Source of the DNA: Oidiodendron maius Zn
Lineage: Eukaryota; Ascomycota; Leotiomycetes; Myxotrichaceae
Assembly: GCA_000827325.1 (NCBI GenBank)
Contig: KN832870.1
Coordinates: 6,434,610 to 6,498,609 of the forward strand
DNA length: 64,000 nt
Direction of reading: 5' to 3'
Both the position numbers and the translations under genes were made by a program. The notes under the pieces were generated by a model that worked only from the letters and a program-made list of their open reading frames with translations, searched no databases and was not told the DNA's origin. Positions 1-11,800 of this stretch are shown here, one piece after another. The first letter of the stretch is position 1, and each line of letters opens with the position of its first letter.

Positions 1-484
1 CCACCAAGGGGCTAACGCGGTGAGAAGCAAGATAGTTTCCCTTAACAAAGTGATGAAAGAAGATCGTATAGCGGGCTTCATTTTAATGTCTGGTGCAAAG
101 GGCCACGTACCCACCACGGGTGGGGGTAAGCATTTTATAGTGCTTGCACCTGCAAAGGAAGCACCTAACTGCGGTATAAAGGCAATTACAAAGGAGAACT
201 TTGGTAGGATATATAATGCCATAAGTCTAAAGGCCATATTATCGAGGGATTCCAGACGCTGGACAAGATGTGCATCGTCCCGTAGAGCCCTTAGTCTCGT
301 GTATCTCACTCTTTGGAACTCGGAGAATACTTGTTGAATGCTAATCGGATCGTGTAGTGCCTTTCTTTCACGTAGATCCCAAAGGATATCCGCTATAAAT
401 GCACTCTCTTCAATTGCCGAGTTTGCTCCCTGGCCGGCTACAGGATGTAGCTTGCGAAATGAGTCCCCTATAAGGAGAATATTC
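1..484 (-). pseudogene. FAD-dependent monooxygenase (PaxM-like), 3' part only
   Basis: The minus strand is open without a stop from position 484 to the left edge and encodes the C-terminal part of a FAD-dependent monooxygenase. The second flavin-binding motif is clear (GDSFRKLHPVAGQGANS, with AIEESAFIADILW after it), the signature of the PaxM-like enzymes that epoxidise prenyl chains in fungal meroterpenoid and indole-diterpene pathways. The N-terminal Rossmann half is absent: at 485 the sequence changes to an LTR and beyond it lies a P450, not the rest of this gene. The 3' end lies outside the window. What remains is in frame, so the loss looks structural. The family call is firm; the claim that it belonged to a metabolite cluster is inference from the neighbouring P450. 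Confidence 0.75.
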
Positions 485-732
485 TGTTGCCTAGTATCAG
501 GGCTTCAAGCACGTATAATGTCTCAGAGTTAGTGGCAACATACGCAATGGCATACAACTATATAGTCGTAAAGGCTTACGCATATTGCCACCTAAGCAGG
601 TATATAATAAGTGTTGTATTCTGTAGTCTAGTCGCCTCAGTTGTCTCTGCATCACCCAATAGTCAATATAACTGAGTTTCACCTTGATCCGACTACAACC
701 TGTGCACCTATATTGCCTCAGTTCAAGAAATC
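485..732. mobile_element. Solo LTR (fossil), TGTTG-type family
   Basis: About 248 bp begins TGTTG and shares blocks with a second copy at 29568-29783, for example TCAGGGCTTCAAGCA near the start and AGTCAATATAACT and GAGTTTCACCTTGAT near the end. It separates a monooxygenase fragment from a P450 that stops being recognisable right at its other edge. No target-site duplication is visible around it, unlike the copy at 29.6 kb. It is degenerate. The superfamily cannot be fixed from an LTR alone. Confidence 0.65.
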
Positions 733-2552
733 GTATCGGCGAAGAGTACACGCGAGTATCACTCGCGCCTCGATATTCGCCAACTCCTGTCCGATGCAAT
801 TGCGGGAGCCTCGCTCAAACGGTCGCCATGCGCTCGGCGGTACTCGTGGAGGAGTACTATGTCCGACATCTGTCTTCTCCCTCTCTTTCTCCTTCTCGTC
901 GACGTTCGTCTGCATGCTGGTGTCGGTATCACCTAACCAGCGCTCAGGAATAAAATTATCCTTTGTCTCACCGTATACTCCCTGATCCCGGTGGATGATT
1001 GTCTCACAGTTATACACAATCAAACCATCCATGCACAGCTCCCTTCCGTCAGGGAATTGAACAAAGTATCCTGCCCCCGGGACAGCTTTTCGAGCCGTCG
1101 CTGCAGGGGGATATAGGCGCAGAATCTCCTTGATTACAGCAGAGGTGTGTGACATCTTACTCGGGACATCTTCGCCGTGAGAGAGCAGCTGGTCTCTCAC
1201 AATATCAGGGTCCGGATCCGGCCCGAAGATCTCATCGAGCTCAGCGCACATGGCTTGGAGCACGCGGAAGGTGCGGCTCAGCTCATAGAATACCCATTGG
1301 AGAAGGATACTAGTTGTGTCGTGGCCCGCAGAAAGGAAAGACTTCAACTGATCGCATGTGGAATCGAGAGCACTCGGGGTTAGCTCATTGATGTCTTGCA
1401 GGCTGAGTGAGAGGATGCTACGCGATTTCTTCTTTGTTGTATGGTCAGTAGTTGTCTGCTGAGACTGGGCTTCAAGCCTCTGCTCGGCGAATCTCTCCAC
1501 GACCCGCTCTTTGAGGAGGATGCTGAGCCTGTTGGACAAATTTCGCTAGTGCCACGCGGTGAATGGGTTTGCCCAGTAAAACGCGCTCCCCCCATTATAG
1601 TCCCAGTATGTGCTGTCGTGCTCACGGAAAATTCGTATAATCTCACTCTGGCGCGTCTTGCCGAGTTGAGCGTCAAGGTCAACATCCATTGTCACTGTAC
1701 CTGCGACAGCTTTTAGTTCCCGGCCATAAACGAACGGTTTGTGAAGAATCGAAACACTTACCAATGATGTCAAACGTAAGGTTGATGCACACAGTTCGTC
1801 AAGGTTAAATAAATTACCAGTACGGGCGTGGTAATCCAGATGTGCAAGGAAATGCCATGTCTTCTCGAGAATACACGGCAGAAAGGCTATAAGGTGTTGT
1901 TGTGCAAAGCCCGGATTAAAGCGCTTGCGCAGACTTTTCCATTCCTCACCCCAAATATCCAAGAAATGTAAGCATTGAAGGGATGCAGATGCTCCTCGTG
2001 GGTTATGCTATTCCGAAGCATAAAGGCGGACTCCCTCCTCCTCCCCACTGTATATGATCGGAAGCGGCTATAGCAAACGATTTCTAACGAAATCCACTCA
2101 CTTCATGCGTCAAGATCGAATTCGCCCCCAATAAATGGACATATGGATTATGTGCCTTGGTCATGTTATAAGGGAACTTCTTCGAACCTTTCGAGACTTG
2201 CTCCGCCACCTCATGGTTGCACACGACGCAGATGGCAAATGTGAAGGGACGAAAGTCCATGACAAATGCGGGTGGACGGCCGAGATTCTCTTGGATTTCT
2301 GAGAAAATGATGTCTGCGAAAGGAATCAATACGTCTATTCTTACATAACATGGTAATTTAGAGATATGGACCAGGATGCCTATCAATCGCACCACTCATG
2401 ATAAGCTCATACATTGCCTTCGCGTGGCCCCATACCAAGGAGGATTTGAGTTGGGGCCAAGCAGCATATTACTTGAAACGCCAGTAGCGGACTCGATTCG
2501 AGAGATAGACCACCAGCAGCAGGGTGGCTACAAGTATGGTCGGTGAAAGCAT
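733..2552 (-). pseudogene. Cytochrome P450 pseudogene
   Basis: A fungal microsomal P450 reads from an N-terminal membrane anchor (ATG at 2552, MLSPTILVATLLLVVYLS) to the haem loop. I see the I-helix AGHDTTS, the K-helix EILR, the PERW motif and the haem-binding FERGSRNCIG. The gene is dead. Stops interrupt the N-terminal part (after WRFK, and after HPGPYL) and the middle (after NPFTAW-H, at 1546-1548), and a one-base shift lies near 1777 before NLTFDIIG. The intron splitting DIIG from TVTMD is still recognisable. The reading ends at RRYDFLN where the LTR begins, so the last residues are lost. Each stop is TAA or TAG where CAA or CAG would restore a plausible residue, as RIP would leave. Substrate unknown; the neighbouring monooxygenase fragment suggests secondary metabolism. 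Confidence 0.85.
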
Positions 2553-3319
2553 CTCGCGTATCCGGAGTCCAAATTGTCAGCGAAATCGTCGGCTTGCGAA
2601 ATTTGATGTCAGAGGTGTAGTTCCTGTGCAATTTGAACGAGCCACCAACTATCGGATTTCAGGGCCACTTACTGGAGTTTCCTCACACGGCTGTGTAAAC
2701 CAAGAGCTAGAAATTACTAGGCAGGCCGTAGGTCATTACACTACTTTTATCCCAGTCCAATCAATATCGCTTTCCTACATGGCCAGAAAATTTTCACGAA
2801 AGGCGATGTAATAATATCAATGGTACGAAGAAAGTCCTGAGTCTCTTGCTAGCAACTAAGCAGCACCGGTCCACTACGCAAATTTCTCGAAACTAGTAAA
2901 CATACTATCTGCAAAGCGCCAGAAATGTGATTATCCCGATGAATTAGAACCTTAGCATACCATCTCACAGCCCATGTCATAAATGTGCCCGAATCGGTCA
3001 TATTTCTCTGTATTAGGTTTAACGGCTACTTACTAACTGCAGCCACTTATGTTTCGTATTTACTGGAAGCAATCACATATTAGTGATAATTACCAGAACC
3101 AGTTTTTGACCTATTCTAGGCTGGGGCAAGTGGCACCCTAGAATGCTCTAGTACTTCTTAATATCCTGAATTACTAGTATTAACTTAAGTGCCTTTCCAT
3201 CCTTACATAACGCGTTATTTACTTTCTTAGGGTCTTAAGCTTTTCTGGTTCTACCACCATCACTATTACTGCCTCTATATACAATTGAAGCGATTGAAGC
3301 TATTCCCAACCACCTTTTC

Positions 3320-3392
3320 GACTACCTGACTGACTACCTTACTGACTACCTTACTGACTACATGACCCACTACCTGTTTGACTACCTGTTCT
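3320..3392. repeat. 12-bp tandem repeat, unit TGACTACCTTAC
   Basis: About six degenerate tandem units of TGACTACCTTAC or close variants (TGACTACATGAC, TGACTACCTGTT). It sits directly before the dispersed repeat that starts near 3396 and may be part of the same element. Confidence 0.7.
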
Positions 3393-3395
3393 ACC

Positions 3396-3510
3396 ATAGA
3401 GTCAATTGAAGAGCAGTGGAGCCCTTATCTAAGCTCTACTAATATTCTGTCTGATTCATGGATAGATATAGCTAATACTAAGGAGGCAGTGAAGATCTGG
3501 ATACTTGGCT
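3396..3510 (+). repeat. Dispersed repeat, copy 1
   Basis: This stretch matches 45520-45630 in order and spacing, sharing GAGTCAATTGAAGAGCAGTG, then TACTGATAT-like and GATTCATGGATA blocks. Both copies can be read as a short peptide starting ESIEEQW, so they may be the 5' end of an unidentified element's coding region. No family recognised. Confidence 0.55.
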
Positions 3511-4428
3511 GTAGCAAATACTGGGATCAGGTTGATCAGGATTATATTGATGATATATAGTGGAGTAATTTACAGTATAAACAATAGGTTCAGGATTAGG
3601 TGGTTCAGGATCCGGTGGTTCAATTGCGTCGATATCCATTAAGGAAGCAATGGCTTACTACAAAAGCAGCTGCTTTAGCTACTGAAGGTATGACTGAGAA
3701 TTGCCAATGATTAAATGATTGAAGACGGTTGCGGCCCCCAATTGAGATCCTGATTTACCTTATATGATGACTCTGGCGTTGATTCTGTGTATCTCTCAGG
3801 AAACTGAACAAGAGAGAAATGGGTAGCAGGGAGAAATCGGTAGCAGGTAGAAATCAGTAGCATCGGTCGGAGGCGCCCGTTTGAAGACAGTACGGAGTAA
3901 CTAGGTACACTTTCCACACTTGAGATACGAGCGAGGTTTTGAGCCCTCGGTGTATTGAGTAGCGATCATGGCCCTGAGAGATGACCCTCTTAACGGCGAG
4001 GATTATAGTTATTACTGTACTTTGTAGATCCAACAAGAACGTGGAGTCGCTATCGTGAATGTATCTCAGAGCGGGGTTGCCTCGGACGCTCTGCTCGTAC
4101 AGTACGGTATCTACCCCCACTCATGACTCATGACTCATTTAGCCCGGCGTCCATTTGCAGAGGTTCTGGCAGTACGAGTACAGTACAATAGGTTTAATCA
4201 AGAGACTGAAATCTTGACCTATTAGGGACTAGACGCGGCGACAATTTAACTATTATCTACCTTCACTCTGTGACTCCGTCTCTATGACTGTAGTGCCGCT
4301 GTCTTTGGAGAACTAAAACGCCAAGCATCGCATATGGTGTATATTTACGGCGGGTTCCCCCAGCTCCCCGGTTCAGCCAGTGTTGGCTACAGCAGTTCTT
4401 GAGATCTGAACGTCCGATCTTGCAAACC

Positions 4429-5636
4429 ATGGGTATTGAACAAGCACTTTCAGCTGACCTTCGAGAGAAGCTGAGAGACGATTTGTTAGCTGCCGAGCAC
4501 AAATTTGTCCTTGAAATTCCCAAAGTTGAGCTCCACGTCCATCTCGAAGGGACAATAACTGCCGAGCTGAGATGGAAGTTCACTCAAAGAAACGGAACGA
4601 AGCTGAGGATAGCCAAAAATGGTCCGGAGCTCAAAACCATAGAGGAGCTGCGGACTGCAATGGACTTGCTTCGGCCAGATTCCAGTCGCGTGAACAATGA
4701 CGAAGAACGATTTCAATTTTTTGAGGCATATTACGAGGGCTTTGAGTGCCTCAAGACGAAGGAAGACTTCTTTGATCTGGCCATGCATTATTTTGAGCAT
4801 GCCGCTACGGTGAATGTTCGCTACTGCGAGCTTTTCTTTGATCCCCAGGGCCACACAAGCCGTGGAACGCCCTGGATCGTCATGATGGAGGGTTTCCGAG
4901 AAGCTCAGAAAAAGGCGGAGAAAGAACTAAATGTATGTATCCTCCCTTGACTACTGTACATGATCTGACAACTCATTATTCAAAATAGGTGAAATCAGCA
5001 TGGATCATGTGCTTTCTCCGAGATCACTCTCCAGAGTCGGCCATGGAACATTACAGGGCTGCACTACCTTATCGTGATATAATCATAGGAATTGGGCTGG
5101 ATTCAAACGAGGAGGATCGACCGCCGGTACTTTTCGAAGAGGTCTTTTCCTTAGCCCGACACGATGGCTTTAAGCTCACGATGCATTGCGATGTGGACTC
5201 AAAGAATACACACGATCATATTAGGCAGGCTGGATCCATCGTTGCAGGCCAAGGACTTGACCGTATTGACCATGGCCTCAACGCTGCAGATGAACAGGGC
5301 TTGATCAACTTGATTTTGAAGCGTGATGTGGGCATGACGATCTGCCCTTGGTCCTACCTGCGACACACAACGTATGCGGAGCTTGGGCCGAAGATCCGTG
5401 TTCTATACGATGCAGGTATCAAAATCAGCATTAATAGCGACGACCCAGCATACATGGAAGATTGTTGGATCTTGGAAAACATGTTACTGGTAAGACTCCT
5501 GTGCGGCTTCGATGACAAAGATATTGCTGTTTTAGCAAGGAACGCTGTCAATATCTCTTGGGCGACGTCAACTGTTAAGGAGGATATCCTCAAGGAAATT
5601 GGCTTGGTTTATGACAGATTTTACCCAGCTCTGTAG
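4429..5636 (+). CDS. Adenosine/adenine deaminase-like amidohydrolase
   Basis: Two exons (4429-4932, 4989-5636) joined over a 56-bp intron give 383 residues. The metal-dependent deaminase fold is clear: HVHLEG (His36, His38) as the first metal ligands, His234 in MHCDVD, DRIDHG (His263) and SINSDDPAYM (Asp319/320). Classical adenosine deaminases have HAGE where this protein has HCDV, so the glutamate that protonates the purine is not in its usual place. The protein may therefore use another base or a different substrate. The start is the ATG in ACCATGG, a good fungal context. It converges on the minus-strand regulator at 5878. Family certain, exact substrate unknown. Confidence 0.9.
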
Positions 5637-5877
5637 AAATATCACATGAGTTTTGATCATCTCCTAGAATTTTTTTCGGTGGTTTATTTTTGAAATTTGA
5701 TATCAAATAATGATATCCATTATGGAGATCCGAACCACAGAGCTGTATCTTTCTCGCGCATAAGCTTTTTGTCCCCAGATAATTATCAAATTTCGAACCC
5801 TCAAGAAATCCTGTCAAATCCAAAAGCCCTACATTGTAAACCCGGGAGTTATGCCATGCAGACGTCAAGATGGTTTG

Positions 5878-7505
5878 CTATAATATAAGTTTGCGTTGTG
5901 GAAAATCGGCGTTAGATAGATCATAGGTCCTATCCTTGCCTGACCGCCAGACCTGCTCCAAAGCTTCAACAGCAAGTTTTTGGTGAAAACAGCCAAGGGT
6001 ACGGAAGTTTGTATACAATTCATTTCGTAGCCAGCTCTTGGTTTGGCTACACTCGCGGGGTAGAAGTAAGCCAGCTTGGAACAAAGGCCAAGATGTCGAG
6101 TAACTCCAGCTGGTTTTGGAAGGAATAGCCCGTGCATGATGAAAGATGCCGTCGGTCAAATTTTGCGTGTTAAAAATGTCGTTAGGCAGTCGAAAAAGTC
6201 TAATCAAATAGAGTAAGGTTCCCGATCTCCAAACCTCAACCATGTGGCGGCGGGGGCCAGAGTCAGTAGACGCATCCCAGCTTTTGATGGCATTGCCGAG
6301 TAGTATAGCTTTCTGGATTGCGTCTCGACGCATATTCCGGGAATCAGGCTGTAATTTGTATAAGATCGCAATATCTGCAATATATTCGAAAAGATCAATC
6401 GGGTAGTAGAACACATCAAACCCCCACTCCCTTCTTCCTGATGGCGTCCTGAACTTATTCAGTGTAGCCTTGATATCATCGGGTGACAAATGCGGCATTC
6501 TCGGGTTTGTAGTCGCTTCCATAACGTCAAGCCTGCTGTCCTGTGAGTATCGAAGCCAATAGGTATGTCAAGATGATTACCATGCTATACGTTGTTCAAT
6601 CAAACATCGCTCTGTGCCGTCAGAGCCACGTAGCTTTATAAATGTGCTTGCAGCTTTGAGATGTATATCGAATTCGGCACAGTCCCCAGAGCATACCTTC
6701 CACAGCTGTCAGAGAGGCGCCGTATACGAAGCGGTATGTAATACGTACATCAAGCTGCGCGAGCAGCAACATACAAACTAGACACGCCAAGTCTGGCTCG
6801 AGAGGGTGGATTTCCAGCTCCGCCCTCAGGAGTTCCGTAGCTTTCAGTCGTAAATGAAGGCTTTGTCTCTTCAGTTGGTCGTCATCCAGCCGATTCCCTA
6901 GATGGCATGCCGCCGAGGCCGCCACTACGCACCTTATAGAGGGGATGTTTCTGATCATGGGCAGAATATGGCAGGTGTAAGGTGTTTCAACTGGGCCGTG
7001 ACCGAAGTAGAAGGCTGCACTGATCTCACGGGCGTCTAGGATATAGTTAGTAGCGCTCAGTGACACTCCGCCTGGGTATCTTGGTACAGTATTTGACTAA
7101 TCCTCCAAGATTATCGCTCGCTGTTCCTACGATCAAGGTAATGCTCCGACTTTGCCGTCGTAGGATGGAGATAGCTCGAGACTTCGTATCATGTACACTA
7201 GAACATTCGGATCCTGTAACATGTTCAGGGTGCAGTGAGTTCTCTACTCCATCATCTTTTGTCGTCTTTGCTTGGCTTGGGGTACGCAGCTCCAGAGCGA
7301 GATGCAAGTCCGTCTCATGAGCAGGAGCCACATTCTGGCCAGCCAAAGGTCTCCGGATAGCAGCATCGACCCAGCGTAAGACATAACCCTCACATTCTAC
7401 ACCCCTTCGGCTGCAGCTCATACATGTTGGCAGGCTCCGATCGCATTTTCTTCCACGGCGGCGGCATGTCTTGCAGGCAATTCCGAATAGATTGTTTCGA
7501 CTCAT
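5878..7505 (-). CDS. Zn2Cys6 transcription factor
   Basis: Four exons (7505-7088, 7035-6749, 6705-6581, 6532-5878) give 494 residues with every phase closed. The N-terminus carries a complete binuclear zinc cluster, CKTCRRRGRKCDRSLPTCMSC followed by SRRGVEC (residues about 11-37), for DNA binding in the nucleus. The middle and C-terminal parts look like the fungal-specific regulatory domain of the fungal_trans_2 type, including the conserved LLAQLDL...CSGDCAEFDIHLKAA block, which appears only when the 43-bp intron 6706-6748 is removed. The 52-bp intron 7036-7087 has an ACTAAC branch site. It lies tail to tail with the deaminase-like gene. Target genes unknown. Confidence 0.88.
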
Positions 7506-9175
7506 GGCCCAAAGGGGTCAAGATTTCAGTCCTGAATGGCTCAACAGTCTACGGAGGTAGGGGGATAAAATTATGATAAGAAGAGCAAGCCCGGACTCTA
7601 CTAGACCGAGGCTTCTACCTACGTTGTAACTCTAGAGCTACGCTAGTTCGAAACAGGTCACGATTTCAGTCTGCTCGCTCCTCGCTTGGAATGACGTACA
7701 GTATCCGGAGATCGTCAAAATGGATTAAATCTTATCAATAATATACGGCTCAGGCCGCATTCATAGCTCATCACATCGTATCTGCCAAGGCTCTATTCGC
7801 CGGCTGCCGTCTCATCAGTATTCGAAGATATGCCATCACAGGAGAGGCTCAGGCTTCAAAACCGAGGCCTCTCTACCTGAGGTGGCTGCCGATCGGGCTA
7901 GGGCGGCCGGAAGGGGCCAGGCAAGGGTGTGCGATCGGGAGTGGAATCAGCCATGTGCGCGCGCGTTGCCCCTTGATGACGATGCCGAATACTCAATGAC
8001 ACACCCGTACGGGCCTCGCCCGTCTTGGCACTAGCTATGACATATCCTGGAGAAAGCACGTGCACAGCCCCATGGGGTCTGCTTCTTGATCGCCGTTTCG
8101 CGCCACACTCGCTACATCTTGAATTGAGAGCCATGGCCTGCCGTTTCCCGGCTGTCTGGTGAAAGGGTCGAGGTCAATGGGAGCGCAGGCAACCCGATGG
8201 CTGTATGTTATAGGGTTGTAAGCATTGATTCCGAAGTTATATGCTGTCATGTTGGGCCGGACCAACGCCAATGTTTTTGATCCGTGTCGGCAGAGTCTTC
8301 TATCCAAGGGACACTCCTCGCTCCGGTCTATCACAGCATCTGGGAACACGCCAAATGGAAGGTTACAGTAACCATATTTTCCAGCATAGCACAATTGGTA
8401 GAGCTTATTTGGGAGTTGGTCTGCTTGTACTCTTTGCAAGAATTGGAGAGTAGAGACAAGAGAGACTAGTCCTGATCTAGTAAATCACGTGACTATAGGC
8501 TGACACAATCCATTGTTGCTGCAGGACACTTCTTTTGATTGGTTGAAGCATTATATTACTAAGCATATAAGATCGAATACAGCTGATATTTTGACTCGAA
8601 TAACTAACTACAGAGCGTCTGAATAGCCTCCTTTTATATTCGAATATTCAGTGGTTACGCCGATGTTTGGCGCCGAATATCGGCATGTTCTGCTTCAACG
8701 TTCTGATGCTGGATACACATTATCACCACTAAATTAGGCCGTATTCGGATGCCAGTTGCCATTTTGCCACCTTAGTCAGCATCCATCAACATGGTGATCC
8801 ACCAGATCCATCATAAGTTACCCCCGCACCCGCCTTTAAAGCCCCGCATTCCCAGCTTGCAACTGTGTGCTTTCTTCCTGCAAACACGCATTCCTCACAG
8901 TTGTGTCTCTTCGCCTTCTACTTCGCATAATCATCAATAGGACTACTCTGCTCTGCATCCCAGCCATTCTCCCGAATTGTATTCAGCTTAGCGTCTGCGC
9001 CGGCGCAACACACAATAGGCCACACTATCCATCGCTGACGAAGAAAGGGCTTTTGCGGCGTGCTCGGTGCTCTCTCAGAGGTGTTAGCATGCGATATGAC
9101 TTAACGACATCTTTCGACGATTGATTCTCTCCAAGAAAAGCTCCTGCCATAGCAATCGCCATCAGCAAGGATTCA
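7506..9175. other. Intergenic, no gene recognised
   Basis: Short frames on both strands lack recognisable domains. About 8540-8620 can be read as a short copia-like RNase H tail (HIRSNTADILTRI), too short to call. The last 300 bp before 9176 are pyrimidine-rich and fit a promoter and 5' leader for the regulator. Confidence 0.5.
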
Positions 9176-11800
9176 ATGGATCCCGCTGATCCGTTAGTCG
9201 GCAGCAACCCGCCGAACCTTCCTGCCGAGGCTGCAAACCATCAGATCTCGCAACCACCGTCACAGCAGCTGCCGATTAGGGCCTGTGAGGCATGTAGAAG
9301 GTGAGTGCGTGAATAGGAAACGGGGGTTGAAATTAGTAGAGGATGGTTACTGACGTGATGGCTTTGTGAAACAGGAAGAAGACAAAATGTAAGCTTCCTG
9401 ATATAGATGTTGCATTTGTCACCTGCAGAGATGGATATTGACCCATGGAAGGTGATATGCGACGGCCTGTATGCTCGCTATGCGTTCGTGTTGGCGGCGA
9501 GTGTAAGTATCCAACGAGGCGGAAGAGACCGGAACCTCGAGTTCGCCGGGACTCTATGGCCCAGCTCACCGAATATGTCAGGAATAACACTGCGAATATA
9601 GGTAAACCACCAGTTTAAGAGCTGCTTCCAATAGAGGAATGTTTTCTGACCGGACTCAATATTCTGTTTCAGATCAGTTCATGAAAATGATGGACTCCAG
9701 GAGACTATCTCGGGACTATTCCAATACCAACCGCAAACTTTCTCCTGTCTTCGTCACTGGCTCCGTGCGTGATTCAAGGGATAACCCGGATGCCATTTCC
9801 CCCGATTCATCCTCCAGTGTGATAAATACCTTAAATGACAGGATGGAGATTGACAACGACCATAGCCGATCGACAAAGTCATCTGCCAACCTTGATGCCG
9901 CTGCTAGGAGTGTTGGATTCGATACAAATATGACTTCTGAGTCTAGTCTTAATCCCCTAGAGACTTCTCCAACCTTTTGGGATTCCGTTGGTGGTATATC
10001 ACCCTACACCGATTTATATTTCCCCTTGAATGATGACTTCCGGCTACCGCAGTTTGAAATGAATCGTGAGTGCCTTCCTGTATCCTGCTAAGTCTACTGT
10101 ACAAAAATAATGCTAATGGATAAGAAACTCTTGACCAGCTACAGGAGCCTCCGAGGAGTGACGTAGAGGTGGCCAAAACACACTCAATTCACGTGCCATC
10201 TGAGACTGTGGACGATTTGTATGCTTAATATGTTCATATATTTGCTTGCCTGCTAATCTTTGAAGAATCGATACCTTTTTCCAGAAGATACATGGATTTA
10301 TACCGATCTTCCATCGCCCACGATTTTATACCAAGCATGTTAATATCGATGCCGATGGCCTAGATAAGTATACTGCTCTTTCTCAAAATACCGCTTTCAT
10401 CATCAATGGCATGTGTGCTCTCTCAGCTCGCTTTTCGGCAGCTCCAATATTCGACGGTATCCCAGTAAAGGATCGAGGAACTCCGTTTGCTCAACGTGCC
10501 ATGTTCATTTACCAAGAGGCTCCAAAAGACGAAGAGTTCAATTCTGCGGAACTGTCGCATTTACAAGGCTGCATTTTACTTGCTTTCTATTACCAGACAG
10601 CTTCTGCAAATTCCAAGAGCTGGCTGTTGACGGGGGCATGCTGTCGGATTGCTTATGATCTGGGTTTGAACACCGTTGATGAAGATATAATAAATGCTGC
10701 AGAATCTAGAGAGACCATACATATTTCAGCGGAGGACTGGGTCCACAGGGAAGAACTACGACGTGCCTGGTGGTCAATATGGGAACTTGATGCTTTTGCG
10801 TCCACAGTCTCTTGCAAGCCATATTCCATCAATCAAACGCGGATGCACGTGTTTCTACCAGTGTCGGACGCAAATTGGTTTTCTGAAAAGCCAATTGAAT
10901 CAACACATCTGGGGGAGGTACCCCTCACGACCTGGAAAAGCCTGCAGTTGTCTCAGAACCAAGATGAACGAGCTTGGTTTCTGGTTTGCAACTGCCTCCT
11001 CAAGCAAGCTCACGAACTAGGACAACGTCACAAAATCCCAACGCAAGCAAGGAAAGACTTAGAGACGGCTTTGGCCTGCTTTTCATTAACTTTACCACCT
11101 CAATTCCATCTCAATTCTCCGAGTTTGGTGTTCAATGACGCAAACTACAGCAAGAATAATTGGATTATTGCCACAAATCTATTGTTACAAGGGTGCGTAT
11201 ATTTTCTTGGTCTTATATGTAGTAGTGACCCTAATATCATTACTGAAGGGCTCGAATATATTGCTTCCGGATGAAGGGAAATGAATCCTCATCACTCTCC
11301 CATGCAAATGATAGCGTGGCGCCATCCGGAGATGCATCATTAAATAGAGACAAGTCAACGCACGAATACCGTCAATACGTCCAAGAAATGCTTCGAGCCG
11401 TTAAGGTCTGGTCTCCAGAATATATTGCTTTATGTTCGCCTTTCATCGTCTGTTCCCTCCTAGGCCCTGCTTCTTTGGTCATTAAAGATAGCCATGAGAT
11501 AAGTGCGGAAGGGCAGATGGTTGAATTAGCCATTGCAAGATTTGCGTCCTACTGGAATTTAGGCTCTCTTATGCTAAGTATGGCACGTTTCATAGCTTTG
11601 TTTTGTCTCAAACCGGGCTTGTTATATACTTTAATAGGTTTTACTAACCAAATACAGAAGCTGCTCGTGGTGTTCCTCTTGTTAACACGAGCTCGGATGA
11701 GACATATGCGCCACCGAAGGAAGAGATTTCGAAGCGCTTCGCGGCTCTCTTACCCACTTCGTCTGAAAAGCCAAATGTCCAGAGCTTGAGCACGCTTTAG
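9176..11800 (+). CDS. Zn2Cys6 transcription factor with fungal_trans domain
   Basis: Eight exons close in frame: 9176-9300, 9375-9388, 9452-9601, 9673-10079, 10145-10218, 10266-11192, 11249-11577, 11658-11800, for 722 residues. The zinc cluster is split over the first three exons, one only 14 bp long, and reads ACEACRRKKTKCDMRRPVC then SLCVRVGGEC (CX2CX6CX6CX2CX6C). Downstream of a low-complexity linker comes the fungal-specific regulatory domain: LIDTFFQKIHGFIPIFHRP, then CRIAYDLGLN and EELRRAWWSIWELD, which are typical of the family. The last exons give LQGARIYCFR and a hydrophilic tail. It lies about 1.9 kb from the FAA-hydrolase gene and could regulate it, but no operator is recognised. 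The gene looks whole. Confidence 0.88.

Larger units (their letters stand above)
2553..4428. other. Intergenic, AT-rich, repeats only
   Basis: No gene recognised. It holds a 12-bp tandem array (3320-3392) and one copy of a dispersed repeat (about 3396-3510). 3700-4260 contains only short unsupported frames. The last 150 bp are the probable promoter of the adenosine-deaminase-like gene. Confidence 0.6.

Noticed and set aside
20-337. Plus-strand open frame of 105 codons
   Set aside because: It is the antisense of the FAD monooxygenase fragment, whose motifs read clearly on the minus strand.
6654-6696. Alternative intron in the regulator at 5878-7505
   Set aside because: Using the intron 6706-6748 instead restores the conserved CSGDCAEFDIHL block, so this one is not needed.
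8540-8620. Possible copia RNase H tail (HIRSNTADILTRI)
   Set aside because: Only about 25 residues match loosely, with no neighbouring element sequence.
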